Made by a program: the position numbers and the translations under genes. A stretch of 64,000 bases of DNA from Annulohypoxylon bovei var. microspora. Its lineage: Eukaryota; Ascomycota; Sordariomycetes; Xylariales; Hypoxylaceae. The notes beneath the pieces are model-generated. The model made no database searches. It saw nothing but the letters and a program-made list of their open reading frames with translations, and was not told the origin of the DNA. The stretch is from the NCBI GenBank assembly GCA_022836615.1, contig MU405226.1, forward strand, positions 310,001-374,000. Direction: 5' to 3'. Each line of letters starts with the position of its first letter. Positions within the stretch are counted from its first letter, which is position 1. This document shows, in pieces, positions 1-11,446 of the stretch.

Positions 1-358
1 TGCATACAACGGCTTTGGCGCGTTCAACCTCAGCGCCGACAGACTTGCATTTATTGACGGAGATCAAGTATGTATTCCTATTCCTGTAATAATCGCATTC
101 GAAGCGTATGCTAACGACCATCACAAGGACGTGTGGCTGGATCTATGCTACCACTCTAACTTTGCGCCTCTCCGAACGGCCTCTTCCGACCTACACCCCG
201 AGCTTCTTATCACCGGGGCGGGGCACCACTGGGACTCGTACGGTATTCTGGATGTGGAGGCCGAACCCCAATTCATCCGAGAGGCCCATCTGTGGGAGAC
301 CAAGACGGTGAAGAAATGGCTTAAAAGCTTTAGCGACTGGAAGAAGTCGAAGTATTAG
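1..358 (+). CDS. Serine peptidase family S28, 3' end only
   Basis: This is the last part of a gene that begins left of the window. The reading frame enters at base 2, exon 1 runs to 67, a 60-nt intron (GTATGT donor, CTAAC branch site near 109, CACAAG acceptor) covers 68-127, and the last exon is 128-358 with stop TAG. Joined, it gives FIDGDQDVWLD followed later by GAGHHWDSYGI and a charged amphipathic tail ending KKSKY. In S28 (prolyl carboxypeptidase-like) enzymes the catalytic Asp lies in a GEWDPW-like motif and the catalytic His in a GG.HH.D motif near the C terminus; DQDVW and GHHWD fit that pair. The Ser nucleophile region is outside the window. Family assignment rests on motif recall, not a search. 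The variant DVW in place of DPW suggests a divergent subgroup. Confidence 0.72.
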   Translation, partial: AYNGFGAFNLSADRLAFIDGDQVCIPIPVIIAFEAYANDHHKDVWLDLCYHSNFAPLRTASSDLHPELLITGAGHHWDSYGILDVEAEPQFIREAHLWETKTVKKWLKSFSDWKKSKY

Positions 359-920
359 GTCATGACCAACGAGCGAGTCTTGGAACCGAGGAGGGGCAGA
401 CGTCATACTTAATACGTATTCTTAATGAAGTATAATAGAATAGCTTGAGACTTGACATAAACACCAAAGTATTGTTTGTTTAAAATGCCACCAACTAGGT
501 AACAGGTGTGCAGTATGCAGTATATGTCGTAATGTTGAGTAAAAGTGACAAATTAAAAATGCAATATTTCCAATTAAGAAGCTCTATTACATCTTGACTA
601 ATTCTTCTATAAGCGAGTGGTTAGAACTAGGAATCAGGATATGTTTGTGCTATGCGCGTTCAACTGCATGCATGAGCATGTACATATACACAGAAGGTGT
701 TTGCTGCAAACTGAATCTGACGACTCGAAGTATAATCTATGTTTTGAGGTTCTCCGGATTTTTAATAAAAAATAATAATGAGTGATTTGATGTGCCTTGC
801 TTTTATTACGATGTGATGTGAAGTTAGATGATGGCGCAGAGTAAATGATTGGACGATTCTCACTATAGACCCATAATGGTGCGGGGAATATAAGATATTA
901 TACCGATGACATATCTTAAC
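359..920. other. Intergenic, no gene seen
   Basis: This stretch holds the 3' flank of the peptidase gene and the 5' flank of the tRNA. It is AT-rich with scattered stops in all frames. The short open frame at 594-785 has no recognisable features and I do not call it a gene. Confidence 0.6.
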
Positions 921-1011
921 GGGTGCATGGCCTAATGGTAAGGCGTTAGATTTCGGTTTAAGAAACTACGACCATCTCTAAAGATTGCAGGTTCGATCCC
1001 TGCTGTGCTCG
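921..1011 (+). tRNA. tRNA-Arg (anticodon TCG) with a 19-nt intron
   Basis: The cloverleaf can be drawn by eye. The 7-bp acceptor stem pairs 921-927 with 1004-1010, including G-T pairs. The D stem pairs 930-933 with 941-944. The anticodon stem pairs 946-950 with 977-981. The T arm is 987-991 with 999-1003, with loop TTCGATC. Removing 957-975 leaves a 7-nt loop TTTCGGC, with anticodon TCG at 953-955 and the intron directly after position 37, the standard place for eukaryotic tRNA introns. It would decode CGA arginine codons. A run of five T follows at 1018-1022, as expected for RNA polymerase III termination. Confidence 0.87.
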
Positions 1012-1017
1012 ATTAAC

Positions 1018-1022
1018 TTTTT
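1018..1022 (+). terminator. RNA polymerase III T-run terminator of the tRNA
   Basis: Five consecutive T residues begin seven bases after the tRNA 3' end. This is the usual Pol III termination signal. Confidence 0.7.
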
Positions 1023-1588
1023 CCTCGATTGGTTCTTTCTTGACCAATCGGATTTAACTTCGTCTTTCTTTATTTATGCAACTTTATTATTTTGCAAAAT
1101 ACCACACATAATACAGGCTTAATTCAATTCATGCCAGTTTGAACACTTATTTGAGTATCGCGAGGACTTTCCTTTTGTTGCGTCTGCAAAGTCCCCCGCT
1201 TTATTATCGTAATGACCGAGATCGGCCCACTAAATTTTTATTTTTGTGATATGTAGTAGTAAGTATGAAGAGTCACTACGTCTGGTTACAAAGAACTAGA
1301 CTTAGACTTAGACACCCATCGCTGAGCAACGATTCACGACGGTGGAGGAAGAAGAAGAGAAGGCATTGTACCTCCACTCTAATCTTGTAGCTACCTACCT
1401 AGGTACCTAAGCTCGACGGTGTATCGCCTAGATACTGCCAATATTCTCGTCAGGTAGTCTGTCGTACATTCATGTGGGCTGGGCTTTTTGTAGCACCCCG
1501 CCGTCCACTCCTTTCAATCTTCGCCGTTGGTTGTATAGCTGAGCGACGACTTGAATAATAAATCACCTGGGAGGTAGTATCTTTCACC
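1023..1588. other. Intergenic and promoter side of sideroflexin gene
   Basis: No gene is seen. It contains one exact copy of the palindrome TACCTAGGTA (1396-1405). The part nearest the ATG at 1589 probably includes the promoter and 5' UTR of the sideroflexin gene. No convincing TATA box is visible. Confidence 0.55.
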
Positions 1589-2855
1589 ATGTCTGCCTCG
1601 TTACCGGGAAATCGGGAACCACCCGAGTCACAATATGACCTGAGCACGTATTGGGGTCGCGTCAAGCAGACTGCCACCATTACCGACCCAAGGTATGAAA
1701 GGGATCACCAACTTCCAATTGCTTTGCTGGTGATATCGGTGTCTTTACTTGATCCTCGAGAAAGCTCTAACATAAAACGTTTACCGATAGAACACTCTTT
1801 GCTGGACAACATGGTCTCGAACAAGCCAAAAAGTTACTGGTGGCATACAAACAAGGTGAAATCAGAGACATGACACCAGAGCTATGGAAGGCTAAGAAGA
1901 TTGTCGATTCTACATTACATCCCGGTATGGTAACATAAAGAGCTTAACCTAAGCCATAAGATAACTTCGAGCTGTCGAACTAATCGAGTTTGCTAGATAC
2001 TGGAGAGCCGGTTCTTCTGCCCTTCCGCATGTCATGTTACTGTCTGTCGAACTTGGTCGTCACAGTTGGAATGCTTACACCAGGACTTCAGGTATATAAC
2101 CACCTTTTATATTGTTATCAGGAATAAGATTGGCTCGAGGAGAAGCTTACCATTCGCGATGACAGACTACCGGAACAGTTCTCTGGCAAGTCACCAACCA
2201 ATCTCTCAACGTCGCCATCAACTATGCGAACGCGAACAAATCCACGCCGCTCTCTTACTCGAAGATCGCCCAATCCTACTTTCTAGCCGTAGGCGCATCA
2301 TGCTCCGTGGCCCTCGGCCTGAACGCTATAGTTCCGCGGCTGAAGCGGATCTCGCCGTCCGCGAAGCTCGTCCTCGGCCGGCTCATCCCGTTCGCAGCTG
2401 TGGCGTCCGCGGGAGTGCTGAACGTGTTCCTCATGCGCGGCGAGGAGATACGCACGGGCATCGACGTGTTCCCCGTGCTCTCGGAGGCCGACAAGGCGCA
2501 GCTGGCCAAGGAGGGCAAGGCCGAGAGCGACGTCCCGAGCTTGGGCAAGAGCAGGAAGGCGGCCACCCTCGCGGTCAGCGAGACGGCGCTCAGCCGGGTG
2601 TTTAACTGCACGCCTATCATGGTGGTCCCGCCGCTGCTCCTCGTGCGCCTGCAGCGCACCGAGTGGCTGAAGAGAAACCCCCGCTATACTATGCCTATCA
2701 ACGTCGGTCTGATCCTGGGCATGAGCTACCTCGCGCTGCCGTTCGCGCTGGCGGCGTTCCCTCAGCGGCAGAGGATCGGCGCGGAGCGCTTGGAGGAGGA
2801 GTTCCACGGTCGCGGAGGCGAGGGCGGCTTGGTGGCTTTCAATCGTGGGATATAG
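1589..2855 (+). CDS. FSF1: Sideroflexin (mitochondrial serine transporter family)
   Basis: Four exons: 1589-1692, 1791-1924, 1997-2091 and 2166-2855, with phase kept at every junction, giving 340 residues, close to the usual family size. Sideroflexins are mitochondrial inner-membrane proteins; animal SFXN1 carries serine into mitochondria for one-carbon metabolism, and yeast Fsf1 is the fungal member. Sequence marks are the N-terminal YWGRV segment, HPDTGEPVLLPFRMS and the following membrane segment, TNQSLNVAINYANAN, and several hydrophobic helices in the last exon (VALGLNAIVP, PIMVVPPLL, LILGMSYLALPFALAAFP). Exon 4 is clearly GC-richer with GC-ending codons than exons 1-3. A strong inverted repeat lies just past the stop (2863-2951). 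Family call is firm; the transported substrate is inferred from homologues. Confidence 0.93.
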
Positions 2856-2862
2856 GAACGTG

Positions 2863-2951
2863 ACAGAATAGCGTCAGAGAAGATTGACCCGTCGAGTAAC
2901 CTTGCCATTGCCGTAGCTTGGAAGGAGTCATCTTTTCTGACGCTATTCTGT
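2863..2951 (+). repeat. Long inverted repeat (hairpin) in sideroflexin 3' flank
   Basis: Arm 2863-2888 (ACAGAATAGCGTCAGAGAAG..) is matched by the reverse complement of 2927-2951. The first 16 bases of the pairing are perfect and the rest of the roughly 25-bp stem has one mismatch and one bulge, with a loop of about 38 nt. It starts 8 bases after the stop codon, so it is probably transcribed in the 3' UTR. Confidence 0.8.
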
Positions 2952-3865
2952 ACGGATGCATCATTGGCGGCGTTGGTGGATTAGACTTTCCATAGCTGGT
3001 CATGCTTGGCGTTTATCGAAGTGAAAATGTGGAAAATCACAAGTTCGTTCTCACATGGTTTCAATAGTCCGACCTAAGGGGATACGGCCCTTATGAAGGA
3101 GTCAGACGAGTATCATGCTGTGACGAACTGGACGGGACGAAGGCAGTCCTAGCTAATCTCTGTTTCATCACCAAGGAGGTAGAAACCTCATATAATCGAA
3201 AGGAATATTAAACCTCAATTATATATACCTACCTAGTTGGTACGTGCCTCTTTCAAAATGTTTGGTCACTGTTTTATGAGATGTGATATGCTGCCTCACG
3301 GGTGTCTGGGGTACATGTCTGCCGTGACGATCCGAGAAACCTGCTTAGGGTTGGGTTCAGAAGGGGAAACGTGCCCAGGGCGTCATTCAACAAACCCCTG
3401 GGAAAATCATTGAGGAGGGGCTTAAGTTTCTTCGGGGGTTGGACATAATGAGTAACATGCTGCCTGGAGGTCCGTACATACAGGTGTCTATTCCGAAAAG
3501 CGTTTTGCTACAGATCCGTTGCAAATCAAGTTCTTACTCACTCACAATCCTTTCTATAAGCTCGCATTCGGTTTTTTTTGGTGTTGGTTTTGACAGATTG
3601 GGATCTGGCCGGGACATAATCATAGCTCCTCCGATCTTCACGAATAAAGAAGACAAAGGACCGGAAACCTTGGGGGGTTAGGTCAGACTTGCGTTCGAGA
3701 AGGAAAGAAAAAAAAGAACGCAGTCTTTGCCGGAGGCTCGTGAAGGATTGATCGACACAGGCTGACGGGCGGCGCTGCTACTGTGTAATTACCTGGAATA
3801 TAAATATTTAGGTAGCTATTGTAGGAAAATAAGTGACATTCAATCTTTAGATAGGGCTTCCTCTA
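2952..3865. other. Intergenic, no gene seen
   Basis: No supported gene. The open frame 3439-3681 has no family features and is flanked by AT-rich DNA. I see no RNA gene here. Confidence 0.5.
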
Positions 3866-4499
3866 CAGTGACCGGCATTAAGTTTGAACCTTTTTTTCGT
3901 ACCCTTAAGTTACGCGAGCCCACTATACCGAATTTAGACATATACATCCCACCTAAGATCAACCAATTAAAGACACGTATTTTCGCGCTTAACCGTACAT
4001 CGAAGAACCATTAATTACCTCTTAACTTTACACCTTAATAACTTATTAAATTTACATTTAATTAGAATTTATTTTACATATAATTATAACGTTTAATAAA
4101 ATTAATTAAATAAATTTTATTACATTTTATTTAAATTATTTTTAATTAAATAATAATAAAAGAAAAGAAATATTTATTTTTAAGAAATTATTAACCACTT
4201 TAACTATTATTTTTCAACGTTAAAATTTAAAAGGATAAAATAAACTTTATATATTTATTTATAATAATTGCTTATAATAATATAACTTAAATATTTAAAA
4301 AATTAATAACATAATTAATTAATTAATAATAATTAAAAAAAAATTAATTAAATATTTATAAAGTTATTCGAGTTTAAAACGCGCTTATATGAAATGACCA
4401 AGATTATAACGCTATTTAAATCTATATCTAAATTAGGTATAGGGGCTTGGCGTCACTTAGAAGTACAAAAAAAAGTTTCAAACTTAATGCCGGTCACTG
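3866..4499. mobile_element. RIP-degraded Tc1/mariner-like or MITE element with TIRs and TA duplication
   Basis: The ends are inverted repeats. The first 23 bases (starting CAGTGACCGGCATTAAG) match the reverse complement of the other end perfectly, and similarity continues with substitutions for about 75 bases. The element is flanked by TA on both sides (3864-3865 and 4500-4501). A TA target duplication plus CAGTG termini is typical of Tc1/mariner-type DNA transposons. The interior, about 4010-4370, is almost pure A and T with very frequent TA steps and has no ORF, which is what repeat-induced point mutation leaves behind. At 634 bp it is too short for an autonomous copy, so it is a MITE or an internally deleted relic. 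The strand is not assignable. Confidence 0.82.
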
Positions 4500-4501
4500 T
4501 A

Positions 4502-7500
4502 AGATAACGAGGGTTTTACTAATATATCATCCCAATGCTTCGTGTTAGTACCGATATACCTACATAACTTGCCCTACCGTCGTATGGGTGGTTGCCAAAT
4601 CCACTTCATCCCAACAGGTAAAACTGGATACATATAAACCAATTTATCCAGGCGGAGTCGCTGGAAACATAGTTGACTCGGTCCGGGTTTTGTGGGAATA
4701 TGTGCATATACATACAGCATACAGCACATGTACATACATAAGGCCCTCCTTACATAGTAGAGATACACGAATAAAATCCCAAGGTTTTTGACGGAACTCG
4801 ATGTCATTCATGTATGTACGGATCCGTGGAAAGAAAAGCACAGATGCAAAAATTCGTAAGCCGAGGGGCTTTCTTATACTTTAGCGACCCGCATTCTATT
4901 AAGGGACGACGTAATGATGCTTCAGCCCAAAGTGCGAGATTTATGTCTTTGCGAGTCATGATACGATTTAGTCCTGATATTCGCCACTTTCGTGAGCCCA
5001 TCGCCCGAACCGTTTTCATATGTATCCGGATGTTCAATAATCTCAAGCAGACAAGTCACAAGATAAGCGAAAATAAGACAAAGTTTACCACTTCTTCAAT
5101 GCTACAGTACTTAGAAAAGAGGAGAACATTTTGATAGGGCTTAGTTACCATGAGGAGGCACATGGGATTAGATCGTCATTGTAATATAATACGGTCAAAG
5201 TTCCTTACCTAGCAGTTTTTTCCCTCTCGTTTCCCCTGTCAGCTGAACGTTAGTCCATTGTCCCAACTCTAGCATAATGATCGGGAGAAGCGACCGATGA
5301 GTTGAGTTAGATAGATATATGCATGCGGTGAGAATCGAAAATACCAAAAGTTGGGCGCAAACATGTGCTTTACACATTCCTTTTCAGGAGACCATAAGAC
5401 AAAGGGTTAGCTATTGCGAACTAGAACCTAAAAGTATACTACGAGGCTATAGGCGAGCGGTTGCTAGTACGTATGAGGTTAAAAGGAATCGGATTGTTCA
5501 AACTACAAGCCGAAAACCTTCAAGGTTCCTGTGGATTAATCCGAAGTTGTAATAGCCAGGTGTACGGTTGTCTTTGAAGAGCATGGAACTGCCACGCGGC
5601 ACAAAACCGTCTCGCTTACTTATGAAGACGAGGTCTCGTCCTTTGACAGTCAGCTGGGAAACTAAGGAAACCATTGGAAACCATGGAACCCGTCGACGAA
5701 TCTGCAAGTAAAAGTCGTGATAACGGTGCAGCAAATACCTACTCTGCTACTGTACTAGGTGACCGTGTTGTACTGAAGGTGAGGGGAAAAGGCTAGTGCT
5801 GCAAGAGATGCATAGGCGACACCAAGATACAGGGCAGACTTGGACCAGCCGAGCATCTAGTACCAATAGTAGCGTGGCGATATTTGCCGTCTGCGCCTCG
5901 GGATTGTATTGACGATGGGCAGGACGGGGTTCTAAAGTGTCGTCGCTGGCAGAAGTTTTAGGGGACCCTGACTGGATCTGAAGGGAATTCTATGTAATGT
6001 AGTATTCCTGAGGGGGTCTAGTGACCAACCAATCAATCATCCCAAGGTCCATCCCTTACTATGTGAGAGGGGCCTTTTGATGTAAAGAGAAGTGAAGATG
6101 CCCGACGAGAGAGTTGATAAATTTGTTTTTGATTAAGAATAGTTACATGAACCCTTTCTAATGAGAACGTGGGCTCCTTCATCTCAAGGTGGTAAGGAAC
6201 CATTTCTACGACATCGGATACCTGGGTTATTTATATTGTACTAGATAGCTGTCCAACTTTCCAACTTGGGTTGTCCAAGAGGAAGGTTGTGAACAGTGTA
6301 AGTGATTGAGAGTACCGAAATACAACTTACAAGTACCGGTTGCCGTATCGACAAGACAATAACTAGCGATAACGATAGCAGATCCAAACCCTGACGGATG
6401 GAATGTTTTTAGTTCCTTCTTAGGTAAGTTGGAAATCGGAAGTCGGAGTGATCCATAAAAATGATGGAGTCCGTTAAGCTTTATTAAAATACACTGTATC
6501 ACAGCAGGCTATTTGCTTATATTTTTACCTTTCCTCTTCAGTCCCTTCTCATAGTTTACACCGTGTGAGAAGAGCACTTTCCAGGCCACTTTCAAGGTTT
6601 AATAATCAAAGGATCCCGTGCTGGCCATGGATATTTATTTATTTATTATTTTTTTGGTACGTTCGACGCTTGCGCCAATAGGTAATTTCTGAGGCGAATT
6701 ATCAGACGAATTGGCCCACCTATTACTTCATCCTCACCACACTAACCATCCAGCCAAACAGCGTGGGCGAAGTCCGAAACAAGCGGTAGACCCGTGAATC
6801 CGTGATGTACATACTGTATGCTACCACTCTGCTACTGTATGCCTGTTCACGCAGCTTGTCATCACACAGCCCAGTGCCTGGTGCGTTGTGAGTAAACCAC
6901 CACCTCATCCTGCATTTGCTCTGCGGCAACGTAAGAGTTCATTCACGCTGTCGACTTGGAATCCCTTTCTCTTTGCTATTCTTCCTTTGCTTGGAACATC
7001 TTCCGAGTGTCGAAAGTGTATTATTGCTTGTTCCTTTCTTCACACAGAAGGCAAGCAAATACTCTATTTTATAATTACCTACCTACCTACATTACTACAT
7101 AGCCTATTATTGCAGTGTTGTTGATACGGAGACGATGCCCTACATTTACCCCATGTAGCCTGTGCTTTCGTTACAAGGAGCAAGAGCGAAAACGTCAACG
7201 ACACTCGACCGAATAATATCCAAAATTCTCATAGGTACCGACAAGACACCTCTTTGCAAATACACTATATTGTCAGCGGAAGACATTTCGACTCGAACAA
7301 CTACCTACCAAGATATTGCACGGCAACATTGACGAACCGATTATTAAATTTCACCTCTTGTACCTAGCGATCTGCCCTCCCACTATAACTACAACTACAA
7401 CTACAACTACAACTTACGACTTACACATTACAACACAACACAACAAGAACATTAGCCTCGGTTGTCGAAACCACAACTCTTTTTTCCACTTATGCCACAA

Positions 7501-8182
7501 ACAAAATTACAGAGTTGAGGAGGAAATAAGAAGCAAAAGAAGGGAACCGGAACAATTGTCGAATTGCGAATTTCTATCACCAGATTTGATTGCTTCAGCT
7601 TTTGCTCCAGTGGTTCACGACATCCAATAAGTACCTAGGTACATATCCGGAATAATCGGTATAGAACCCGCCCGCCTCTAGCTACCTAGGTACCTTGAGT
7701 CAGCCTAGACTACTGGTCATAGTGGCTTGCGAACCCCCTAGAGGCTGCTCTAATACTACCAACAGCGCTATATCTCTTTCGCTAGCGGTTTCCCAGTTAT
7801 TCCCGGTCCAAACATTTGCCCTTTGCTCTTTGCCCTACCTGAACCTACGACGGTAGCAGGCTTCCTGGCTTCCTGGCTTTCTGGCTTCCATCTGGCTTTC
7901 TAGCACAAAAAATCAATCTAAAGTTCCCTTCAGCTTTCCCTACGATTGGCTAAAAACTTGCGACCGCAATAGGCGGGAAAAAGTACGCTAGGTACCTGCA
8001 CAGGCTTTCCTAGGTACCTAACTTAGTACTTGTAGTACTTACAGTACCCTATCGTACACTGGGAAGGTGCACGAAACAATTCCCAGGTTCCCAACCGCCA
8101 TCCCCAGGGCCCCAAACCCAAACTCCAAGAACTCTTTCACCTCCTCTCCCTCCCCTTACAATTTTATTGACATCGCTGTAAG
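4502..8182. other. Gene-poor region and kinase upstream region
   Basis: About 3.7 kb without a supported gene. Several open frames of 60-106 codons (for example 4814-5134 plus and 5498-5734 minus) overlap each other on both strands and show no motif, so I treat them as chance. An (AACTAC)n tract lies at 7387-7415, direct GGCTTCCT-like repeats near 7858-7895, and exact TACCTAGGTA palindromes at 7632-7641 and 7683-7692, with related CTAGGTACCT forms near 7988 and 8010. The right part (about 7.1-8.18 kb) is C/T- and A/C-rich like a fungal promoter and long 5' UTR for the kinase gene. Confidence 0.5.
7387..7415 (+). repeat. (AACTAC)n microsatellite
   Basis: About five tandem copies of the hexamer AACTAC lie upstream of the LAMMER kinase, probably in its promoter or 5' UTR. 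Confidence 0.8.
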
Positions 8183-10581
8183 ATGTCAACGCCGACAACT
8201 GCTACGGCAACACTCCCTCCCCATTATCGTCACCATCATCACCCCACTCACCACTATCCGCCATATCCAAACTTGCCCACGGCTAGCTCATCTTATCGTG
8301 CTGTTGCTGGTGTCGCTTCAAACCCTATCATCCCCACTACAACTTCGACGGCTTCGACGGCAACTGTGTCCAATCAACACCAAGGTTCTTCGACCTCTTC
8401 GTATACTACCAGCCAACTTTATTCCGCTTCTAGTCAAACGCTCCTCCCTTGTCCAAATGGAGTAGCTGCATCGATTGCCACTACGAGACCGACTAAAGAC
8501 TCTACGAGAACCAATTCTACTCCTCGTCTAGAATCGTACAAAGCCAGCATGCCTCCCTCGACCGCCTCAACTACACAGACCTTTAGCGACGGTCAACCGA
8601 GAAAACGCCGAAGATCTAAGGAGCCGGATTGGAATACTTTCTACAAGAATGGGTTACCGAAAGAAATCATTGTCATCGATGACACGCCAGAACCAGAAAA
8701 AGACCGTTCAGCCGCAACTTCGTCCCTCAAGCATGCAAATAATGACGCTACTCGTAACCCACCCAAGAGACGAAGGAAGGATGATGTAGCTCGTAACGAT
8801 GACGCACACAGTAGTAGAGTCAATGATTCTTATCAACAAACTTCCATTAGTGGTTCTATCTCGACCGACCGGACGACATCTGCCCACAACACGACAGCTG
8901 CCACATCGTTAGGTTCTTTGTCTTCGAACGGCCAGTACGATTATGAGAGTCGTCAAGTTGGCCAGAAGAGGAAGAGAACCAGACAACAGATTGCTCAAGA
9001 GGCAAAGAGGCGGGAAGTCGAAGTTCTTGCCGAGACGTTCGTCAGTTACCGTCCACCTCAGAAGCCTGTTAAAAAGGCCGGTGATGTAACCGTTCGATCC
9101 GTCAATGATGTAAGTAGGCAGATTCGGGTTGTTATGGATTGATTGCTGACAATTGTATTGTAGCGTTCTGACCAGAGGCATCAAAGGGTTGACGATGATG
9201 ATGGCCACTACATTGTCGTCCCCGATGCTGACTTGACGCCACAGTGTACGTTCACCCAATACCCCTCTTTGTATATGATTACACATCTGATGAATGAGCA
9301 GACCAAATGATCAAACTCCTTGGACAGGGCACGTTTGGCAAAGTCGTTCAAGCTCGTGACCGGAAAAGGAGTAAGTTAGTTGCAATCAAGATCATTCGAG
9401 CCGTTCAGAAGTACCGGGACGCCTCCAGGATCGAATTGCGTGTTCTTCAGACCTTGAAGGCCAACGACGAGGAAAATCGAAATAGATGCATACATCTTCG
9501 GGACTGTTTCGATTTCCGTGGCCATATCTGCATTGTCATGGACCTCCTCGGCTCGAGCGTTTTCGACTTCCTTAAAAGTAACAACTTCGTTCCCTTCCCG
9601 AATAGCCAGATCCAGAGCTTTGCTCGTCAATTATTTACGAGCGTAGCCTGTAAGTATTATTCTACGCAGTGCCTTCGTATTGCTTACTAACTCTTTCCCA
9701 GTCCTGCATGATCTAAATCTCATTCACACCGATCTGAAGCCGGAAAATATTTTACTTTGCGACAGCGCCTACCAGACATTTACATACAACAGACGGATAC
9801 CGTCATCGTCAGCTGGTGTAAATCGACAAGCCACCCAGCGCAAAGTTCTCCTGGACACCGAGATACGACTTATTGATTTCGGATCCGCCACGTTCCAGGA
9901 CGAATACCATTCATCTGTCGTTTCGACACGGCATTATCGAGCCCCCGAGATCATTCTTGGCTTGGGCTGGTCTTTCCCGTGTGATATATGGAGTATCGGC
10001 TGCATATTAGTCGAGTTCTTCACCGGTGACGCCCTCTTCCAGACGCACGATAATCTTGAGCATCTGGCTATGATGGAGAATGTTTGCGACTGCCGCATAG
10101 ACAACCATCTCGTCCAGACTGTGAATAAGATGGCTACGCGTAGTACGGGGAATGCCGCATCTAAGTATGACTTCCGTGCATAAACTAAGGCACGCCTTTG
10201 CTAACCTGACTCATAGGTATTTCAAACGGTTAAAGTTGGACTACCCTACTGCGGAAACTACACGAGCATCGAGACGGTTCGTTAAGAATATGAAACGGCT
10301 AAGTGTAAGTTATACTGGTTTACCGTTTGTTTTTACAGATATTGATATAAATGTAGGATATCATACCGGCTTCGAGCCCTTTCCTTCGCTCCTTTTTGGA
10401 CCTTCTGCAGAGGATCTTCGTTTACGATCCGGCAAAACGAATCACGGCTCGACAAGCTCTAGAGCACGAATGGTTCCGAGAGCCGGCCATCCCGGACGAT
10501 GGCACTGAGGCTGCAAAGATTCGGTTAGAACGAATGAGGGATCACGAGTTCCCTGCTACTCGAGGTGTGGCGGTGGCTTAA
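8183..10581 (+). CDS. lkh1: LAMMER/CLK-type dual-specificity protein kinase
   Basis: Six exons: 8183-9109, 9164-9245, 9302-9649, 9702-10164, 10217-10304 and 10357-10581, all phases consistent, giving 710 residues. Residues 1-330 are Ser/Thr/Pro-rich and low complexity, with basic nuclear-localisation-like patches (RKRRRSK, PPKRRRK, GQKRKRTR). The kinase domain starts near residue 337: glycine loop GQGTFGKV, VAIKII lysine, HTDLKPEN catalytic loop (461-468), DFGSA (511-515), RHYRAPE (530-536), and the family signature EHLAMMENV (572-580, canonical EHLAMMERI). LAMMER kinases phosphorylate SR-type splicing factors and transcription regulators; fission yeast Lkh1 and Aspergillus LkhA act in stress response, cell cycle and development. 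The disordered N terminus is normal for the family. The start is the first in-frame ATG. Confidence 0.94.
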
Positions 10582-11446
10582 TGGAATAACGATGGTGAAA
10601 TCCACCAACATAGTAATGACGCGTCATTGATACCAAAACGAACCTGTATATTTGGGATGGATTCAGGCCTAGCATTCTCACGTTGCAATTGTGGTTTGCA
10701 ACGCCACTGGGCTTAGGCGAAGGGTGAAGAGGTCGGGCGTTCAGGCCAGCATTTTTGTGCGAGTAGTTATCATGGCATCTTGAGCATACGTTACGTAAAA
10801 TGGTCTACAGCCTCTACGCCATTGTAGACGGAACGACTCGCGACGTTTTCTCAATATAAAGCCCATTGTTATGGGCGGCAGTTCCCATGCTGGTGGAGAT
10901 ATGATATTCTCGTCCGGTCACCCAATGTGAGCCTTCGTTTGGGCATCTGAAAGACAACAATAGGCTGTTGTGACTGATCTACGTTCTACATTTGGAAAAA
11001 TTAGTGAAATCTTTTGTGAGTCTCCTTGATTAAAACTTTCTAGAATGCTACCGTTGACTTTAGAGACTAAGGGCAACGTCATATATTCCTTTCGGCGTTG
11101 CGAGGTGAAAGTCGAGCAGTATGGAGAACAATCTCTTTGTGGTTCGAACGAACCACCGTCGACCATACCGAGACGACGAAACAAAGGCGCTCGTTGTTCT
11201 TGATCATTGGTGCACCTTACACAAACCACTCGAGAGTTCGATCATACGCCCCTTGTTGCGCTACATTCGAGAACAATGGCTGAAAATCCTAAGGCATACA
11301 TAGCACCAGCCCGCCAGCACTTTTATGGCGACTTGAGCTCCGTCAAAATCTGGCTTCTCGTTTATATACGCCTGTATACACATTCGAGGTTTATTAAACT
11401 CAAACAGACGAATTTGGATTATTAAGAAAGAGAAGAAATTGACAAA
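10582..11446. other. Intergenic, no gene seen
   Basis: This lies between the kinase stop and the next ATG. Small overlapping open frames occur on both strands (10918-11425) without motifs; the right part is probably promoter and 5' UTR of the next gene. Confidence 0.5.

Noticed and set aside
4814..5134. A 106-codon plus-strand frame in the gene-poor region.
   Set aside because: No motif; overlapped by similar frames on the other strand; flanks are non-coding AT-rich DNA.
7316..7630. A 104-codon frame upstream of the kinase.
   Set aside because: Much of it is translation of the (AACTAC)n repeat; better read as promoter or 5' UTR.
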